A stretch of 64,000 nt of DNA from Eledone cirrhosa (GCA_964016885.1 OZ024743.1:72463370-72527369), one strand, 5' to 3'. Positions 33,765 to 46,823 are shown, numbered from the stretch's first letter. The notes: a model not told the origin generated them from the letters alone. Numbers and translations: made by a program.

Positions 33765-34505
33765 TATGAAACATTTTAGACGACGATTTTAATTAAGTTT
33801 GTGTTAATGTGAATTACGTTATGTTGCTTATGGTTAGTTTTATTTTGTTTGCTTTGACTTGATTTCTTTACGTTTGTTAAATCCTTATTTTTATGTTCCG
33901 TAGGGTTTCTTAATATAAATATTCACTTTTATAACTTTGACATGTTTACCGTAGCCTCATTACTTTAAAGTTAAAACACGGGCTTTTGTCTGTTCTGTCA
34001 CTGACTTGTCTATAAAACAGTTACACTAATATGATTGAACATTATTCAAATTCTCTATCATATATGGTAATGTATTCATTTGCTATGGGCAAAGAATATC
34101 GTCTTTATAATCAAGATGTTGACATCTGAAAATGTTCGATGAAGCATATATTCTAATTAATTGGGAGGGTCATGGTGCCAATAAAGAACCCATGCTCCTG
34201 TTGATTGTCACTTCAATGAATTATTATAATTTCCCAGAGGGTTAATTCAATAACTAGATGGCTCTTTAATTGTTGATTGTCATCAAAGCTCTTTCATCAA
34301 ACATTCGATGACCTCTCCATTGCATATATTTGTTGTTATTTTCTGCCTCTCTATGTATAACTCGTATAATCACCTGAAGATTGTTCATGATTTTGAATAT
34401 TCTTACATTTCTGCAGAATGGCCAATATTGGGCCTTGAAGAAACATCAAGTAGAACTTTTGTTCCGTGCATGGACATAATATAAGATAAAATAATAATAA
34501 TTATA
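33765..34505. other. No recognised feature
   Basis: AT-rich unique-looking DNA; no coding evidence. Confidence 0.5.
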
Positions 34506-34509
34506 TATA

Positions 34510-34544
34510 AACACACACACATATACACACACACACACACACAT

Positions 34545-34613
<69 letters not shown>

Positions 34614-34650
34614 ATACATATATATGTGTGTGTGTGTGTGTGTGTAATGT
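34510..34650. repeat. (CA)n-(TA)n-(TG)n microsatellite
   Basis: Self-complementary CA, TA and TG runs, able to form a hairpin. Confidence 0.95.
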
Positions 34651-34654
34651 GTAT

Positions 34655-35538
34655 TTTTAATCAACGTGATGAATTCAACCCCTACGGCTCGGTGTAGGTT
34701 TGCGTTTAAAAATCAACTGATACTATTTCAGAAGTAGATTATAATTGACAAGTAATACAAATGAACAGATAATATTATTCATTATTTCTTATTTAATGGC
34801 TAAACAGATGGAGATCAGTAGCCACAAGAATTTAAAAAGAATCTAATGGATTCATAATCAGATCGAAAGCATACCAACCATGGGCCAAGAAGTGTTGCTG
34901 AACCTGATGATATATTAAGTAAACCACACAGGAACGAGAACGGACCTTTAGAGAAACTTCCACACAGTCTCACTAAAAAAGATCGTACACAACATAAATT
35001 ATTTCAGAAGTGACCTTCTGAACGACGTAATAACGTCTACATCCTAAATTTCTTATATTTTTACAATATTCCAGTTTAATACTGATTTTCTGATATTTTA
35101 ATCACATCGAATTTGGCCTTTTTCAATTATATTTTGTTTCGTTGCAATAGTATTTCAATTGTAATATCAACTATCGCCGTGCAAGGATATGTTGTTCTTG
35201 TTGATATTGTTTATGTTTAAATTTGAAAATATTCGAAGGTTTTTATATAATGACAATCAAAATGTTATCTTGTACATGACATTGAAAAAGCTATGTTGAT
35301 TCCAGAACATATGATTATTCAGACGTCGAAATTATCACTCCAGTGTCACCTGTCAATTCATTAACAGATGTATAAGTTAATCCTCTGAAGAATAGATAAC
35401 TCTGCAATCTGTTCATTATCGTTTGATTTCACACGAATCTTCATTTTCATTGTAAAAATTGTATTAACTTAATTTCTGTTCGTCATATTACAATCCTGCT
35501 CATGAAATATTTCATTCTTCCTAATGTAATTTAAGAAA
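34655..35538. other. No recognised feature
   Basis: AT-rich; no open frame or repeat match supported. Confidence 0.5.
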
Positions 35539-35540
35539 GC

Positions 35541-35725
35541 ATTGGCGATATCAGTAGAGGGTCGGACGCCATGCTTTGACGCAAAGAGTTTCGACCCTTT
35601 ACGATATGAGTTCAAATCCCGCCGAGGTTAACTTTGCCTTTCATCCCTACGGGGTGGATAAAATAAAGTACCAGTAATGTACTGGTTAATTGTTGGCCTT
35701 GTGCCAAAAGTAGAAACAATTATTT
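35541..35725 (+). mobile_element. SINE-1 copy
   Basis: ATTGGCGATATCAGTAGAGG through B box GAGTTCAAATCCCGCC to AAAGTAGAAACAATTATTTA. Slightly 5'-truncated. Confidence 0.95.
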
Positions 35726-35729
35726 ACAT

Positions 35730-37260
35730 TATTGTATTTTCGTACGAAAGCTCCTAATTCGCTCTACCTTAATTCCACGTAAAATCCTTCTCTGTGTTAC
35801 TTCGTTTGAAAGATAATCCCCAGCACTTTAACATACGTAAAAAGTCAACGACCAATTTTAGAGTAATATCGTGTGTAAATACACCATTAAATATTATGGC
35901 ATCGTACTCTCCCTCTCATTTATCAACTCCTGTTTGTTTGGGTTCATAAAATTGCCTCACGTAACCAAATATTTCAACTACTCAAGTAACACATTGCACT
36001 AAATTGATACTATATGCTATAACTCATATACACTAATGATATATTACTCATATACACTAATGATATAAACATTTCTTGCAAGAGGTATTCATTTCAGAAA
36101 ATGGACCACACAAAAGTATTCACATTGATCTGCAATTGCTCCAGCTGGATATCAATTGGACCTACCTCACCAAAATATGTGGCGTTTATTGCTTTGGGAT
36201 AAGTAATAAGAAAACTATAAACATTCTAGTTAACTGCACAATAAACTAACAATAGATTTCTCTATTGAAATCAGTAATATATTTAAACACATTACTCACC
36301 CTCACTACACCACATGATATAGAGAGAATCAACAAAATAATTCTATAAAAGTATTAGAAAGAAATGTGAAGAGATTTATACATTTTGTTCTCTTTTTGCG
36401 TGCGAATAATGTAGTCTGTACTAAAAAATGCTACATTCCCTTAAATTTAGTTTATAATTAATAAAACTTAGAGAAGTTAGTAAATTTATTTAATGTAACG
36501 AACTACAAATAGAAATAATTATTTTTTCAAAATTCCCAATAGCAGGGAGAATATTATAAACCAATGATTAAATGAAATTCGGTCCATTAAACTATTTAGA
36601 TTTTGTAAAAGAGCTCTTTCAAGCGAAATCAATGCTTTCTAATTAATATATATTGAACGATCTAAAAATAAATGTGATTCCTGTTTTTTATTGAATTGAA
36701 TTCTTTTGTCACTGTTTCATTCATTCGGTTTAAACAAAAGAGAATAACAAAACAGTCAATAAATAAGTTTAATGATGCTCTGATTGCAATTCTGTTCGAT
36801 TCATTATCCTTAAGTCCACATTCCTCTGGTTATAGGAAGGAACATGTCATGATGTTGCAGTACGTAATAATAGGGATTGATTTAAAAGTAATATTCTTGA
36901 TAAAGAAGACCAATCCTGGCATTCTAAAATAGTGGTTAGCTGGTTAGTTGTTACTTTAATCACTAGTTTTTAGGTTTAATTTCCTCGTTTAGCTTGTCTC
37001 TTTTTTTACTTATTTTGTGTCCACGTCTGAATTGGGTGTGGATGCCTTTAGAGAAATCTGCTTCAGGGTTTTAATAACCAACTGAAGCAAATTCTATATA
37101 TGCGTAGCAATGACGTATTCTCTATGTGGTACTGGGTCTACTAAAAATACCATTCAGCTTCCTTCAAATCCTACAATATCATAGATTACACAGTGTTGTA
37201 ACATACATCAATGCGAGGCAGTCATGCCTGGATGACCTTTACAATTATGTATGATTAATC
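35730..37260. other. No recognised feature
   Basis: About 1.5 kb AT-rich DNA without supported features. A 21-22 bp unit around ATACACTAATGATATA is repeated at 36018-36065. Confidence 0.5.
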
Positions 37261-37274
37261 ATGATTCAATTGCT

Positions 37275-37585
37275 AAACAATATCTTCTTCTTCATCTTGC
37301 TCGATGAGGCCGGGGTCGTACTAAGTCGGCGATCCCATAAGCATCATTGTGCGTAGAACCGATGTGTCTGTTTCGTGGCGTAAAGTGACTGAGAGTACAA
37401 GACTCCCACCTTGACAGGAGGCCAGTCCATCGCAGGGTCAAAACTCCTACCATTTCTTGTACTCGTTTTCATTAACGTGAAATGAAGAGTTTCGTTCCAA
37501 AACTTAACAAGAAACCCAGCACAGAAATCGAACCCACGATATTAAGATCATAATCCAACAGGCCCCCAGGTTCCACCATTAATTC
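37275..37585 (-). mobile_element. tRNA-derived SINE, third class (SINE-C)
   Basis: Minus strand: GGTGGAACCTGGGGGCC and a B box GTGGGTTCGATTTCTG, then a body with CACTCTTCATTTCACGTT-like sequence and CCCTGCGATGGACTGGCCTC, ending in GAAGAAGAAGA. The tRNA-like head, long body and simple-repeat tail make a SINE the best call. Confidence 0.65.
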
Positions 37586-37716
37586 GTTAACAAAATGTGA
37601 ATATCATCACACCCTGCAATGATGCACAGGCCAATAATGGCTATGGTAATACATTGCAAGCAAAGTCGTTTTTTTTTTAATTTATTTTCTGTAAATATAC
37701 AAAATACCGATATGTA

Positions 37717-37893
37717 TAATAATTTTTTCTACTTTGGGCACAATACCAGCAATTACCCAGTACATTACTGGTACTTTATTTTATCGACCACGTAAGTTAA
37801 CCTCGGCGGGATTTGAACTCAGTCCGTAAAGGGACGTAACTATGTTGGAAACATGGCGTCCGACTCTCTACCGATACTACCAATCCACCGCCC
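37717..37893 (-). mobile_element. SINE-1 copy
   Basis: Antisense from TAATTTTTTCTACTTTGGGC to CTACCAATCCACCGCCC, with a small deletion between the CGTAA and GTTAACCTCGG blocks. Confidence 0.95.
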
Positions 37894-37899
37894 TTAACG

Positions 37900-39055
37900 A
37901 AATGGATAATAATAAAGTTGATGGCTGGGCATGGAAACCGGTGAAGGAATATAGCCTCTAGTTGTGATCGTCTTGTGTTTGAAGAAGTTGAGAGGAAATG
38001 CCAGGTGTTGTCGGAGTATGAGTAAGAGGGGTTTCTAGTGAATTAATTTTTCAGATGTTTTGTTATATTATGTATAATAAATGAAATGACCCGCAATTAC
38101 CACAAACAAGAAATAAGATATACCAAAAGTAGAGCTTCAATAAATTTAAAGAAGATTTACTCCGCACAAATGTTGAAGCAGAAGCTCTAATCTTATAGAA
38201 TCGTACAGTAATTGAATGGCAATAATTGTTCCAAAAGAATGAAACCTATTGTAAATATATGTAGTGAAGCAAATGTATCTTTTTTCGATCTGTCAAAACA
38301 TACTGGCATGGCTGGAAATTGGATTAACGAAAAAGTGATTTATTGGAGAAATAATATATTTCTGTTAGCGATGATAATTCAACCATTATAAGTAATATGT
38401 GAAGCAACATCGAATAGTGTCGAGAAATGAAGGAGACGTAAGCTTCCGATGTAAATAAAGTATAGCCGTCCACAGATAATATGCTACATGGAACACAATT
38501 AAATGCCGTAGTGAACTCAAGCCAATTTAAATGTTCATATGCTCTGAATAAAGTTTGGGGGGCTATCAATGCATCTAACGGTGTAAGCACTACTATATTA
38601 TGAAGCCTTTTTAATTCGAAATAGAGTAATATCAAAATAACGATTCAATCGTTAAATACTGTCATTCAGTTTTTTTCCATTGATACATAGTGAAGTTCTA
38701 TTTTCACAATAAATGATATGGGTTACCTGAAGTAAGGGAATGCTAGCAAAAATAGTTTTAAAAGCCTATAAAAAGCGAAAGGAAAGATATTGTAATATGA
38801 GAAAACTACAGTCTGGGAAAGCGTAAACTAGTTTATGAAATCAGACAGTTGAATATATTATTCCGTTCTACCGAAATAATTGGAAATATAGGAACATTAG
38901 CATATTTTTGTGACAGTTTATAGAAACAAATATTCCCTGAAAATGAGCTTGAAGCCTGGTTTATATTTCCTTTTCGTCTTTGGTAGTGACACAATAATAT
39001 ATTTACTTTGATGTTATTATATACTCTGATGTGGAAACGTCTCTACGTTTATTGT
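37900..39055. other. No recognised feature
   Basis: AT-rich; nothing supported. Confidence 0.5.
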
Positions 39056-39059
39056 AATT

Positions 39060-39265
39060 CAATATAATGATGTCTACTTTAGGCGCAAAGCAATACATTT
39101 TTACGGAAGGGAAATCGAGTGACTGTTACTTTATTTCCTCGAACCCTGAATTAAGAAAAGCAAAGTTAACATTAGTTGGATTTATACTTAGAAGGCAAAA
39201 GTTTGTAATTAACTGTTACAAAACATTCTTTCAGTACCTTTAACATTTCCGCCATTCCACCATAA
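39060..39265 (-). mobile_element. Old, strongly diverged SINE-1/2 copy
   Basis: TGATGTCTACTTTAGGCGCA, a TACTTTATTTCCTCGA block, AGCAAAGTTAAC and CCGCCATTCCACC keep SINE order with many changes. Confidence 0.65.
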
Positions 39266-39269
39266 TGTT

Positions 39270-41180
39270 GCAAGTTAATATAAGCACCAAAATGTAATAG
39301 CTGAAAACAAAAAAACAAATCCCTTCGATGAATATGAAGTTGTGTGAAACTACATTATGGGAATTATGGACTGTGCTAATGTGATATCGCGAGGTTTTCT
39401 TATTTGTGTAATTTGTGTAGCATTAAGTATTAATCGTGGACCCATGCTCATTTTAATGAATACTATTAAATTTAAATCGACAAGCATATTGTATGAATGT
39501 TCTATGGATAATAGTCTGTCCATCAAATCCAGTAGAATGGAAATAAGCCTTGGAAAACGATACATGAATTGGAAAACTAGAAACAAAAACTTTACTTCTA
39601 TCACTCAAATACACCTAGTATTTAGATACTTGTTTTTTATTTATTATTTTGATATTTACAAAATAGGAAAGAATTTCTTCAGTGAAAACTTTTTTTTATT
39701 TTGGCATGATAATTTCACGTAAAATAAAATATGTTTTCTTGTATAAAATACGATGCTACAAGTTCTATATCCACTACCACCATAGGTTAGTCAGGAAGAC
39801 AGCAATCTGCTATATTCTGTCAGTGAGGCGGTACTACGGTTGATCTGTCATTCCTTACTCTTTCGTATCACGTCCCTCACATCAATAGCCATTCTCTGTC
39901 TCCCTCTCCTTCGTCCTCTCTCAATCTCTCTCATGCCATTACAATTCAACCGGTTTATTCTTTCCAATATTTCATACAATTTATTAAATCACTAGCATTA
40001 AGTATTTTCCAAGCTTTGCTTTATTCAACATACTGCAATTATTATTCTGCCAACGATTATTATTATGTTGAAGAATAAATAACTATTTTAAATAACAGAT
40101 TATTTTTTACGCTGTACATTATGTGAAATTTACGTCAACCATAACTAGAATGGTATAGGAACACTTGATGCTTTTGAATAACTTTTCTATCGCGCTACAC
40201 AAGTTGTAGGGCTCATTCTACATGGTCTGTATAACACTGCCTCATTACCATATCACCAAGCCCGGCAAACCACATTACATTTCATCTACATTCAATCGTA
40301 TATTTCCTTTCTTTTCTTCCAATCAATTCATATCTGTTACCGTTGTGACTCCTCAGAAAATATAGGATTTACTAATAAGGAATAAATAGAAACAAAATAA
40401 AATCAATACATCTAATTAAGTATGTTATTTATTATAATCGTTTTGTAAACTATATCATCTGAATTATCATCCATTTATAAATATCAAACATTTAAATTAT
40501 TATCTGCACATTCCAATTTTTACTGTTACAGGGATTTGCTCATAAACAAGCGACGGAATGATTAGGGTTTAGGTGGAACATTTATTACAACTTTTCAATA
40601 TTGTAGTTGTTAGTGTCATTGCTAGTGTGTTTGCACTTGACATTTTCTGTTTCCTAGACTTAGCTGATTCCTTTTCAACAAGTTTTTATAATCTCCTTAT
40701 AACATATTCCACATTCCATTATGTTAGTTTGTTTACCCTTATTGTTTAATTGATGGGTATAATGTGTGTTATGATGTAGAGGTTGTTGAAGCCGTTCACG
40801 CGCTCAACCTCACATCTTTCAGTATTATAGCTCAAGTGATGATATAAGAATCCCACTCAAACTCTATGCATGTTTTCACTAAAAACCAAAATCCTTCTGT
40901 TAGCTCTCCAGGTGTGTCTAAAAATGTATCGAAAGGTTTTCCAATCCTTTGTCTTCTACGTATATCTGAAAACAGTTGTAAGTGTATAAATTCCACATTT
41001 CTTCAGAGAAATGTATGATATTATATAAATCTTCTCTATATACCATTAGATGCCTGCCCTTCCCCAAGTGACATATTTTCACTTCCGTTGATGTGGACAC
41101 CATTAATGACAAATGACATCTTGCAAAATTTATCGTACAACAGCAGCTTAGAGTTTATAAATTAATGTGACAACTATCAA
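39270..41180. other. No recognised feature
   Basis: About 1.9 kb AT-rich DNA. Open frames such as 39357-39722 (121 codons, hydrophobic, no recognisable domain) have no support beyond length. Confidence 0.45.
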
Positions 41181-41183
41181 GAG

Positions 41184-41588
41184 CTAAATCATGCTACTTT
41201 TTATGATCTGCACACAATCAGCATCACTATCGTCATAAACATTAACATCATTGCCGTTGTCGTCGTCCATGTTGCTGTCATCCCTCTCTACATCTTCCTC
41301 GTCATCTTTTTCACCGGCATTGTCATTGCCACTGTCATCGTTGGCACCATCTTCCTTGTCATTGTCATCATCATCATCCCAATTGCCGTTGTCTTGGTTG
41401 TCACAGTCCTCCTCGTGATCATCATCATCATCATAATCGTCATCATCATCATTGTCATCATCATAATCATAATTATTGTACTTGACATAATTGGAATCAT
41501 AATTCTCCCGTTTTTTTATTTTTTTATTGTCTCTCGAAAATTGATTACTGAAAATAATACAGCCTTCCGGCAAAACAAGAAGATACAT
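41184..41588 (-). CDS. Asp-rich open frame, probably a decayed GAT microsatellite
   Basis: 134 codons: a short N-terminal part (MYLLVLPEGCIIFSNQFSRD), then an acidic tract dominated by Asp, Asn and Glu. Triplets vary (GAT, GAC, GAA, AAT), unlike a pure repeat, but the pattern follows TCA/TCG triplets on the plus strand and other frames are also open. No domain, splice context or partner gene was recognised. Most likely simple-sequence DNA; an acidic secreted or nuclear protein exon is a weak alternative. Confidence 0.15.
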   Translation of the reverse strand: MYLLVLPEGCIIFSNQFSRDNKKIKKRENYDSNYVKYNNYDYDDDNDDDDDYDDDDDHEEDCDNQDNGNWDDDDDNDKEDGANDDSGNDNAGEKDDEEDVERDDSNMDDDNGNDVNVYDDSDADCVQIIKSSMI

Positions 41589-41589
41589 T

Positions 41590-42075
41590 AAATTAGATTA
41601 AACAGATGTTGTTCCAGTCTTGAACATTTCAATGCAGTGATTGTAAGTGAAACGTTGAAATATATTAAATCTAAAGAAGGTATTATTTATTTAGTTAAAA
41701 TAGACCTCTAACTACAGACAAGAAACGGAGCGAAGTTAGTAAACCATTGCCAACAGAATTAACGTAACAAGATTCCAAGTATGCGTTTGATGATTGAAGG
41801 AAACACTGATAATAAATGAAACATATATCCAATTTTGATCTGCTAATGTAATTAAAATATAGACAACGCGAAATAACTCCAGAAGGCCAACCTTAGTACA
41901 TAAACCGCATATAGTTTAATTTATTTTAATGTACTCTAATGTGATCTTACCCATAGTTAAGACAGATTAATATTTGTGTTTGTCAGCATCTCTGAATTTT
42001 ATACTAAGTGTTATTATTCACTGAGATCTAATATATATGACTGACTATTTTTCTTATATAAATAGATATATTAAT
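41590..42075. other. No recognised feature
   Basis: AT-rich; nothing supported. Confidence 0.5.
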
Positions 42076-42078
42076 TAG

Positions 42079-42176
42079 TCTGCTTTTGGCACAAGGCCAG
42101 CAATTATCCCAATGCATTATTGGTACTTCATTAATAATGCATTGGGATAATTGCTGGCCTTGTGCAAAAAGTAGAA
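42079..42176. repeat. Inverted pair of SINE-1 tails
   Basis: TTTTGGCACAAGGCCAGCAA ... ATGCATTATT (42084-42122) is followed after 10-11 bp by its reverse complement (about 42132-42170). Near-perfect 38-bp arms. Confidence 0.95.
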
Positions 42177-42228
42177 ACAAGTAATATATATATTTATATA
42201 AGAAAATTAATCAGTCATATATATATAT

Positions 42229-42422
42229 TAATTGATTCTACTTTTTGGCACAAGGTCAGTAATTTACTCAGTACATTACTGGTACTTTATTTTATCGACC
42301 CCGTAAGGATGAAAGGCAAAGTTAAACTCGGCGGGATTTTAACTCAGAATGGCAAGGGCCGTAACTCTATGCGTCAAAGCATGGCGTCCGACGCCTCTAC
42401 CGATACTGCCAATCCACCACCC
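42229..42422 (-). mobile_element. SINE-1 copy
   Basis: Antisense from TGATTCTACTTTTTGGCACA to CTGCCAATCCACCACCC. The last 15 bp (AATCCACCACCCTAT) are duplicated at about 42437-42451. Confidence 0.95.
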
Positions 42423-42719
42423 TATTTATACTTCGAATCCACCACCCTATATATATATTAATGTTTATATTTAAGGGGTGGTGTACACACTGAGTAACAT
42501 AACGACTACTTTTACAATTATTTGACGGAAGTAAATGTAGCGGTAGATAATTTTAAGAAAGTTAGGATTAATGTAAGTCCAAAATATGAACAATAGTAAA
42601 TTCAGGGAACAATTTAGCCGAAAATAATAAAAAAGAAATGCTTATAAATATACAAAAATGCAACTAATATTAATAACATCATAAACAAACATTACGAATG
42701 TTATGAGGAAGGAAGTTGT

Positions 42720-42722
<3 letters not shown>

Positions 42723-42778
<56 letters not shown>
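42723..42778. repeat. (TA)n tract
   Basis: Pure TA dinucleotides. Confidence 0.95.
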
Positions 42779-42782
<4 letters not shown>

Positions 42783-42862
42783 TAAAATAACTGTTATTTT
42801 AATAAATATTTGCTCTACGGTTCTTATATATTTGATATATATTTATCCTTATGTAAAACGTT
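42776..42862 (-). mobile_element. PLE-B mini-element with collapsed hairpin
   Basis: On the minus strand: leader from AAGGATAAATATATATCAAA through AACCGTAGAGCAAATA, joined at the same point as at 11.85 kb to TTTATTAAAATAACAG, then TTATTTTAATAAATA and (TA)n. The 155-bp hairpin of the other copy is reduced to a 33-bp palindrome. Confidence 0.75.
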
Positions 42863-42896
42863 CTAGTCATATTCACTTTGAGATTCATCAAATAAT

Positions 42897-43040
42897 TGCT
42901 TCTACTGTTGGCACAAGGCCAGCAATTATCCCAGTGTATTACCGGTGCTTTATTTTATCGACCCCGTAAGGATGAAAGTCAAAGTTAACCTCGGCGGGAT
43001 TTGAACCATAAAGGGCCATAATTCCTTGCTGCAAAGCATG
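42897..43040 (-). mobile_element. SINE-1 copy, 5'-truncated, with perfect 15-bp target duplication
   Basis: Antisense, running from TGCTTCTACTGTTGGCACAA to GCTGCAAAGCATG, lacking the A-box end. Flanked by GATTCATCAAATAAT at 42882-42896 and 43041-43055. Confidence 0.95.
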
Positions 43041-43059
43041 GATTCATCAAATAATAAGC

Positions 43060-45440
43060 TATCAAAAACAATGACTAAACGACAACCGGAGCATTCAAGA
43101 TAATTACAAAAAAATGTAGGTATTTACTGAGAATTTCACATAAGAATATCTAAAACCTAGCAAAGAATGTTTGAAACGATGAAAAGAAAAAACGCACAAA
43201 AATGTACAAAACAAAACAAACAACGAAAACTTAATGAAATAAACAAAATACACATAAACATGTTCCGGTTTTATTGCACCTTATAAATAAAAAAACCTAA
43301 TTACTTAAAATGTGTGGCCATTATCATGCCTTGTGTCCGGCAAATAATTATAGAATTTTCACTCTAGACTCAGTTAATTTTGAAAGATTAAGTGTTAATA
43401 TTGTTTAAAGTATTTCTAATTGTCTTTGACTTTCGATAGTAATTGCTATAGGGTGTGTACTTTGCCACAGCCTCGATTAAACTTTCAGTTTATTTAGAAT
43501 TTGTTTCACCTGTCATTCAGTACAATGTCCTTTCAACTATTTTTCCTCATATAACTCTATTAACTCAGGGCAGATCTCAATACCACATATGCTATAGAAA
43601 TGTTTTAGTAACTGCTAAGAAACACTTGCAACTAATATTTCAAATAGGTTTTATCATTCCTTGTTTCCGATTTTCCTTTTCTTTTTCTTTTTTCTTTTTC
43701 TTATATCACACATTAGCCCTCAATATTTGAAATAGTTCTTTTATACATTTTTTCCCCTTTTTAAATTGTTTTATTACTTGACACACTAGCAATTTTTTCT
43801 TACTAACTGAAAGGAGTACTCAGTACTTCCCGTAGTCTGCCATGGCTTAATAACTCTATGCTGACGTTTGGATAGATTAAATAAGTAAATATGTACGAAT
43901 ATTGACATTTAGAGTGTAGCTTTTAATATAAATTATTAGAAGTTAAGAATTTTATGTTTATAATATTTGTTTAGGTGTGCATGATAGTTTCGGTGGTATG
44001 GTTTTTAACACCAGAGATACAATATCTCCTTTAAGCCATTAATCTTGATAGCCCATAGATGAATTCAATACATTACCATTTTATGTTTATCACGTTGTAT
44101 GTAGGAAATACTATAATGCAGTATATCATATCACTTGCAAAATACTACATCATTTAATAACTAGTATAAACAATGCAATGATTAGTTTACAGTGGTTGAA
44201 TTGAGATATAACCGGGGGGGGGGGGGGGGCACATGGTATTGTGATTGAAATGTAAGCACATATTTGAAACTCCCCTAAATTTAACTGGTTCGAGCTGAAT
44301 TCAATGTATTGCATATACAGAAAAATACAGAATTTCAGCAGTTGTTTACTATCAACAATATATAAAATGTATTTGTTTTAAAACACATAACGTTTGCTTA
44401 GCATCTTCCTAAATTTGATTCGATAGACATGTTCAAATATGACCCTGAGATTACAATGCTGTCTTTTTTATGACAGTGTACATCCTTTTGGTTGGTAAGC
44501 TTTAATTTGAAAGCAATTTGGCTGGTTGAAGTACCCGTGTTTCAACGCAGTGCAGTAATGGTAAACTATCTGTTTAGAAGAATTGGGAAGGATTTGAGTG
44601 TTATGTCTATCAGGTCGATTGTCAGATTTATTTCATTGGTTCGTTTTTTATCATATCTAATTACGAAGACTTTGAAACAATTAACGCTTCAGTAAACGTA
44701 AAGGTGAATAACGACCGTCAGCTCAATACGAATTTAGCTGATAAAATGATTCTATATACTAGAGAAACGTGTTTGAACGTCCTGTAAATTGTGAAAACGT
44801 TCCGTCATTACACTCAGTCAGGCAGGAAAATTAAATAATTGCAAACTAAGTTGAAGTGATATAATAATGTGTAATAATTTATATTTTAAGATTGTTTATA
44901 TTAGCGAGAATGAGGAAAAGCGATATGTAATGCGGCAAAATTGCACGCCATCACTACATTTATGATAATGGACAGCTTATTAATTCAAAGGGAGGGGTAA
45001 ATAGATTAAATAATGTAAAGCTAGTAGCGTATCACGTTAATGTTTCACGCTGTCTTTTAACAGAAAAACCTATTATATACCTGTATGAGGTGTAAAATAG
45101 CGGTATATTATCTATTAGAAATAAGGAGCGTTTGGTAGAGTTCAAAGCCCACCACAACAAGAATACGCCTTTAATGATGTAGGAAATGTTACAACAAGTC
45201 GGCGACAGTCAGTGGGCGGAAGTGGTACAACGTCAGACATTAAATCATATGGTAGTGTATGTCCAGGTCTTTACGTTCTGACGGCAAAACCAGAAAGATT
45301 GTTCGAAGCTGTATCTAATTTCACTTTAAAATTCATCAAAATCTTTCGACAGAGAGAGGTGACGCTTTCGTTGCACAACTGTAGGTCATTCATTACAATT
45401 TATTTCTATATGAAATAAAACACACACGTATAGTCATCTT
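43060..45440. other. No recognised feature
   Basis: About 2.4 kb AT-rich DNA with a 13-G run at about 44214. No supported gene or repeat match. Confidence 0.5.
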
Positions 45441-45444
45441 TCTC

Positions 45445-45464
45445 GCCCCCCCCCCCCTTTCTCA

Positions 45465-45513
<49 letters not shown>
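45445..45513. repeat. Poly-C, (CT)n and (TA)n run
   Basis: Consecutive C, CT and TA simple sequence. Confidence 0.95.
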
Positions 45514-46140
45514 GAAGTGGTTACACAACAGCTAGTTCACCATACCGAGAACAATTGTTTCACCTTAGCGGATCTTCAGTTCGGGATGGGCATTGTTATA
45601 GGAACAGAAAGGAAAACCGTACGAACGCGCATGCGCATAAACCCGGTCACTTCACACAGACAATGCGTGCGAGTGGTGTAAGGGAGATAACTGCGAAAGT
45701 CCGAAAAGTTTTTAGGTTGAAAATAAAATAAAAATACAAAGAATCAGTCCGGAGCCTTTTAGTTATGTAATAGGTGTTTGGCGACGTGTGGACAACGTGT
45801 GAAAAATTCACTCGCGTGTTTAGGCAATCACTATTGCGTAATCTCGTTAGAATAGTTAGACGTTCGTCAATACATAAGCCACACGTCGGATTTCTCCTTG
45901 CGTATGGTTTCTACTTAGTGATAGCTTTCCATTGGATGGAGTAGTCTGTATTTGAGTACTTGGGGGACCATACGTGGCTCGGGAGTTTCGTGGATGAACG
46001 TCTGTGCGGGTATCTGAAGGTAGATTCAAGGAACGTTTCCTGAACCACCAGTCTACCTTCAGATACCCGGACAGACGTTCATCCACGAAACTGTAATTAG
46101 GGTGATCAAAGCTGACTCTTCTTCGACATCTCAAATATGT
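45514..46140. repeat. GC-richer segment with 40-bp inverted repeat
   Basis: Richer in GC and CpG (ACGAACGCGCATGCGCATAA) than its surroundings. Contains arms GTTTCGTGGATGAACGTCTG... (45986-46025) and complement (46051-46092) around a 25-bp spacer. No coding homology. It starts at (TA)n, so it may be another inserted element. Confidence 0.5.
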
Positions 46141-46144
46141 GAGG

Positions 46145-46760
46145 AGTTTTCATGCGTGATCCACATCTATATATATGCATCCGCATGTTGTTGTACGACT
46201 GAGAGGAAAGAGTACTCAAACTGAAGTATAGTTTTAATATTCATTTTATTAAGCCTGAATCTGTTTACATGACATGAAATAGATTACATACACGTATAGG
46301 TGAGAGTGTCTGTATAACTATACTTCAATAGAAAAACAGTTTATATGTACTGGTACATTTATATATTCTACTTAAATATTATCTTAACATTAAAATTAGC
46401 AATAAATGTTAACATACCGTACATTTAACTACAAACAATTAGCTAAATAGAGATTCCATTTAAACTGAATGTAGTCTAGATAGATAAAACAATAACAGAC
46501 GTTAAAAATGCTAAACACCATACATTTGAAAACAACACTGTTACTAAGGTACTAAATATCTTGAGATGTTTAATTCCACCTCAATAACGTTTTTGTAGCG
46601 GAAACCTACTTAAGATGCCGACTTTTTTCGCAGTAAGACTAACTCTTGGTGCTTTATTAATGCAAGCTTTTCACTATTCCTTCCAATATAATATTTAGAA
46701 CTATCCATTATAACAAGTATATACACATATACATATAATTACACATACACACATACACAA
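46145..46760. other. No recognised feature
   Basis: AT-rich; nothing supported. Confidence 0.5.
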
Positions 46761-46763
46761 ATG

Positions 46764-46820
<57 letters not shown>
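46764..46820. repeat. (TA)n tract at PLE-B 5' end
   Basis: Pure TA dinucleotides ending at the GTAATAATAAT boundary. Confidence 0.95.
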
Positions 46821-46823
<3 letters not shown>

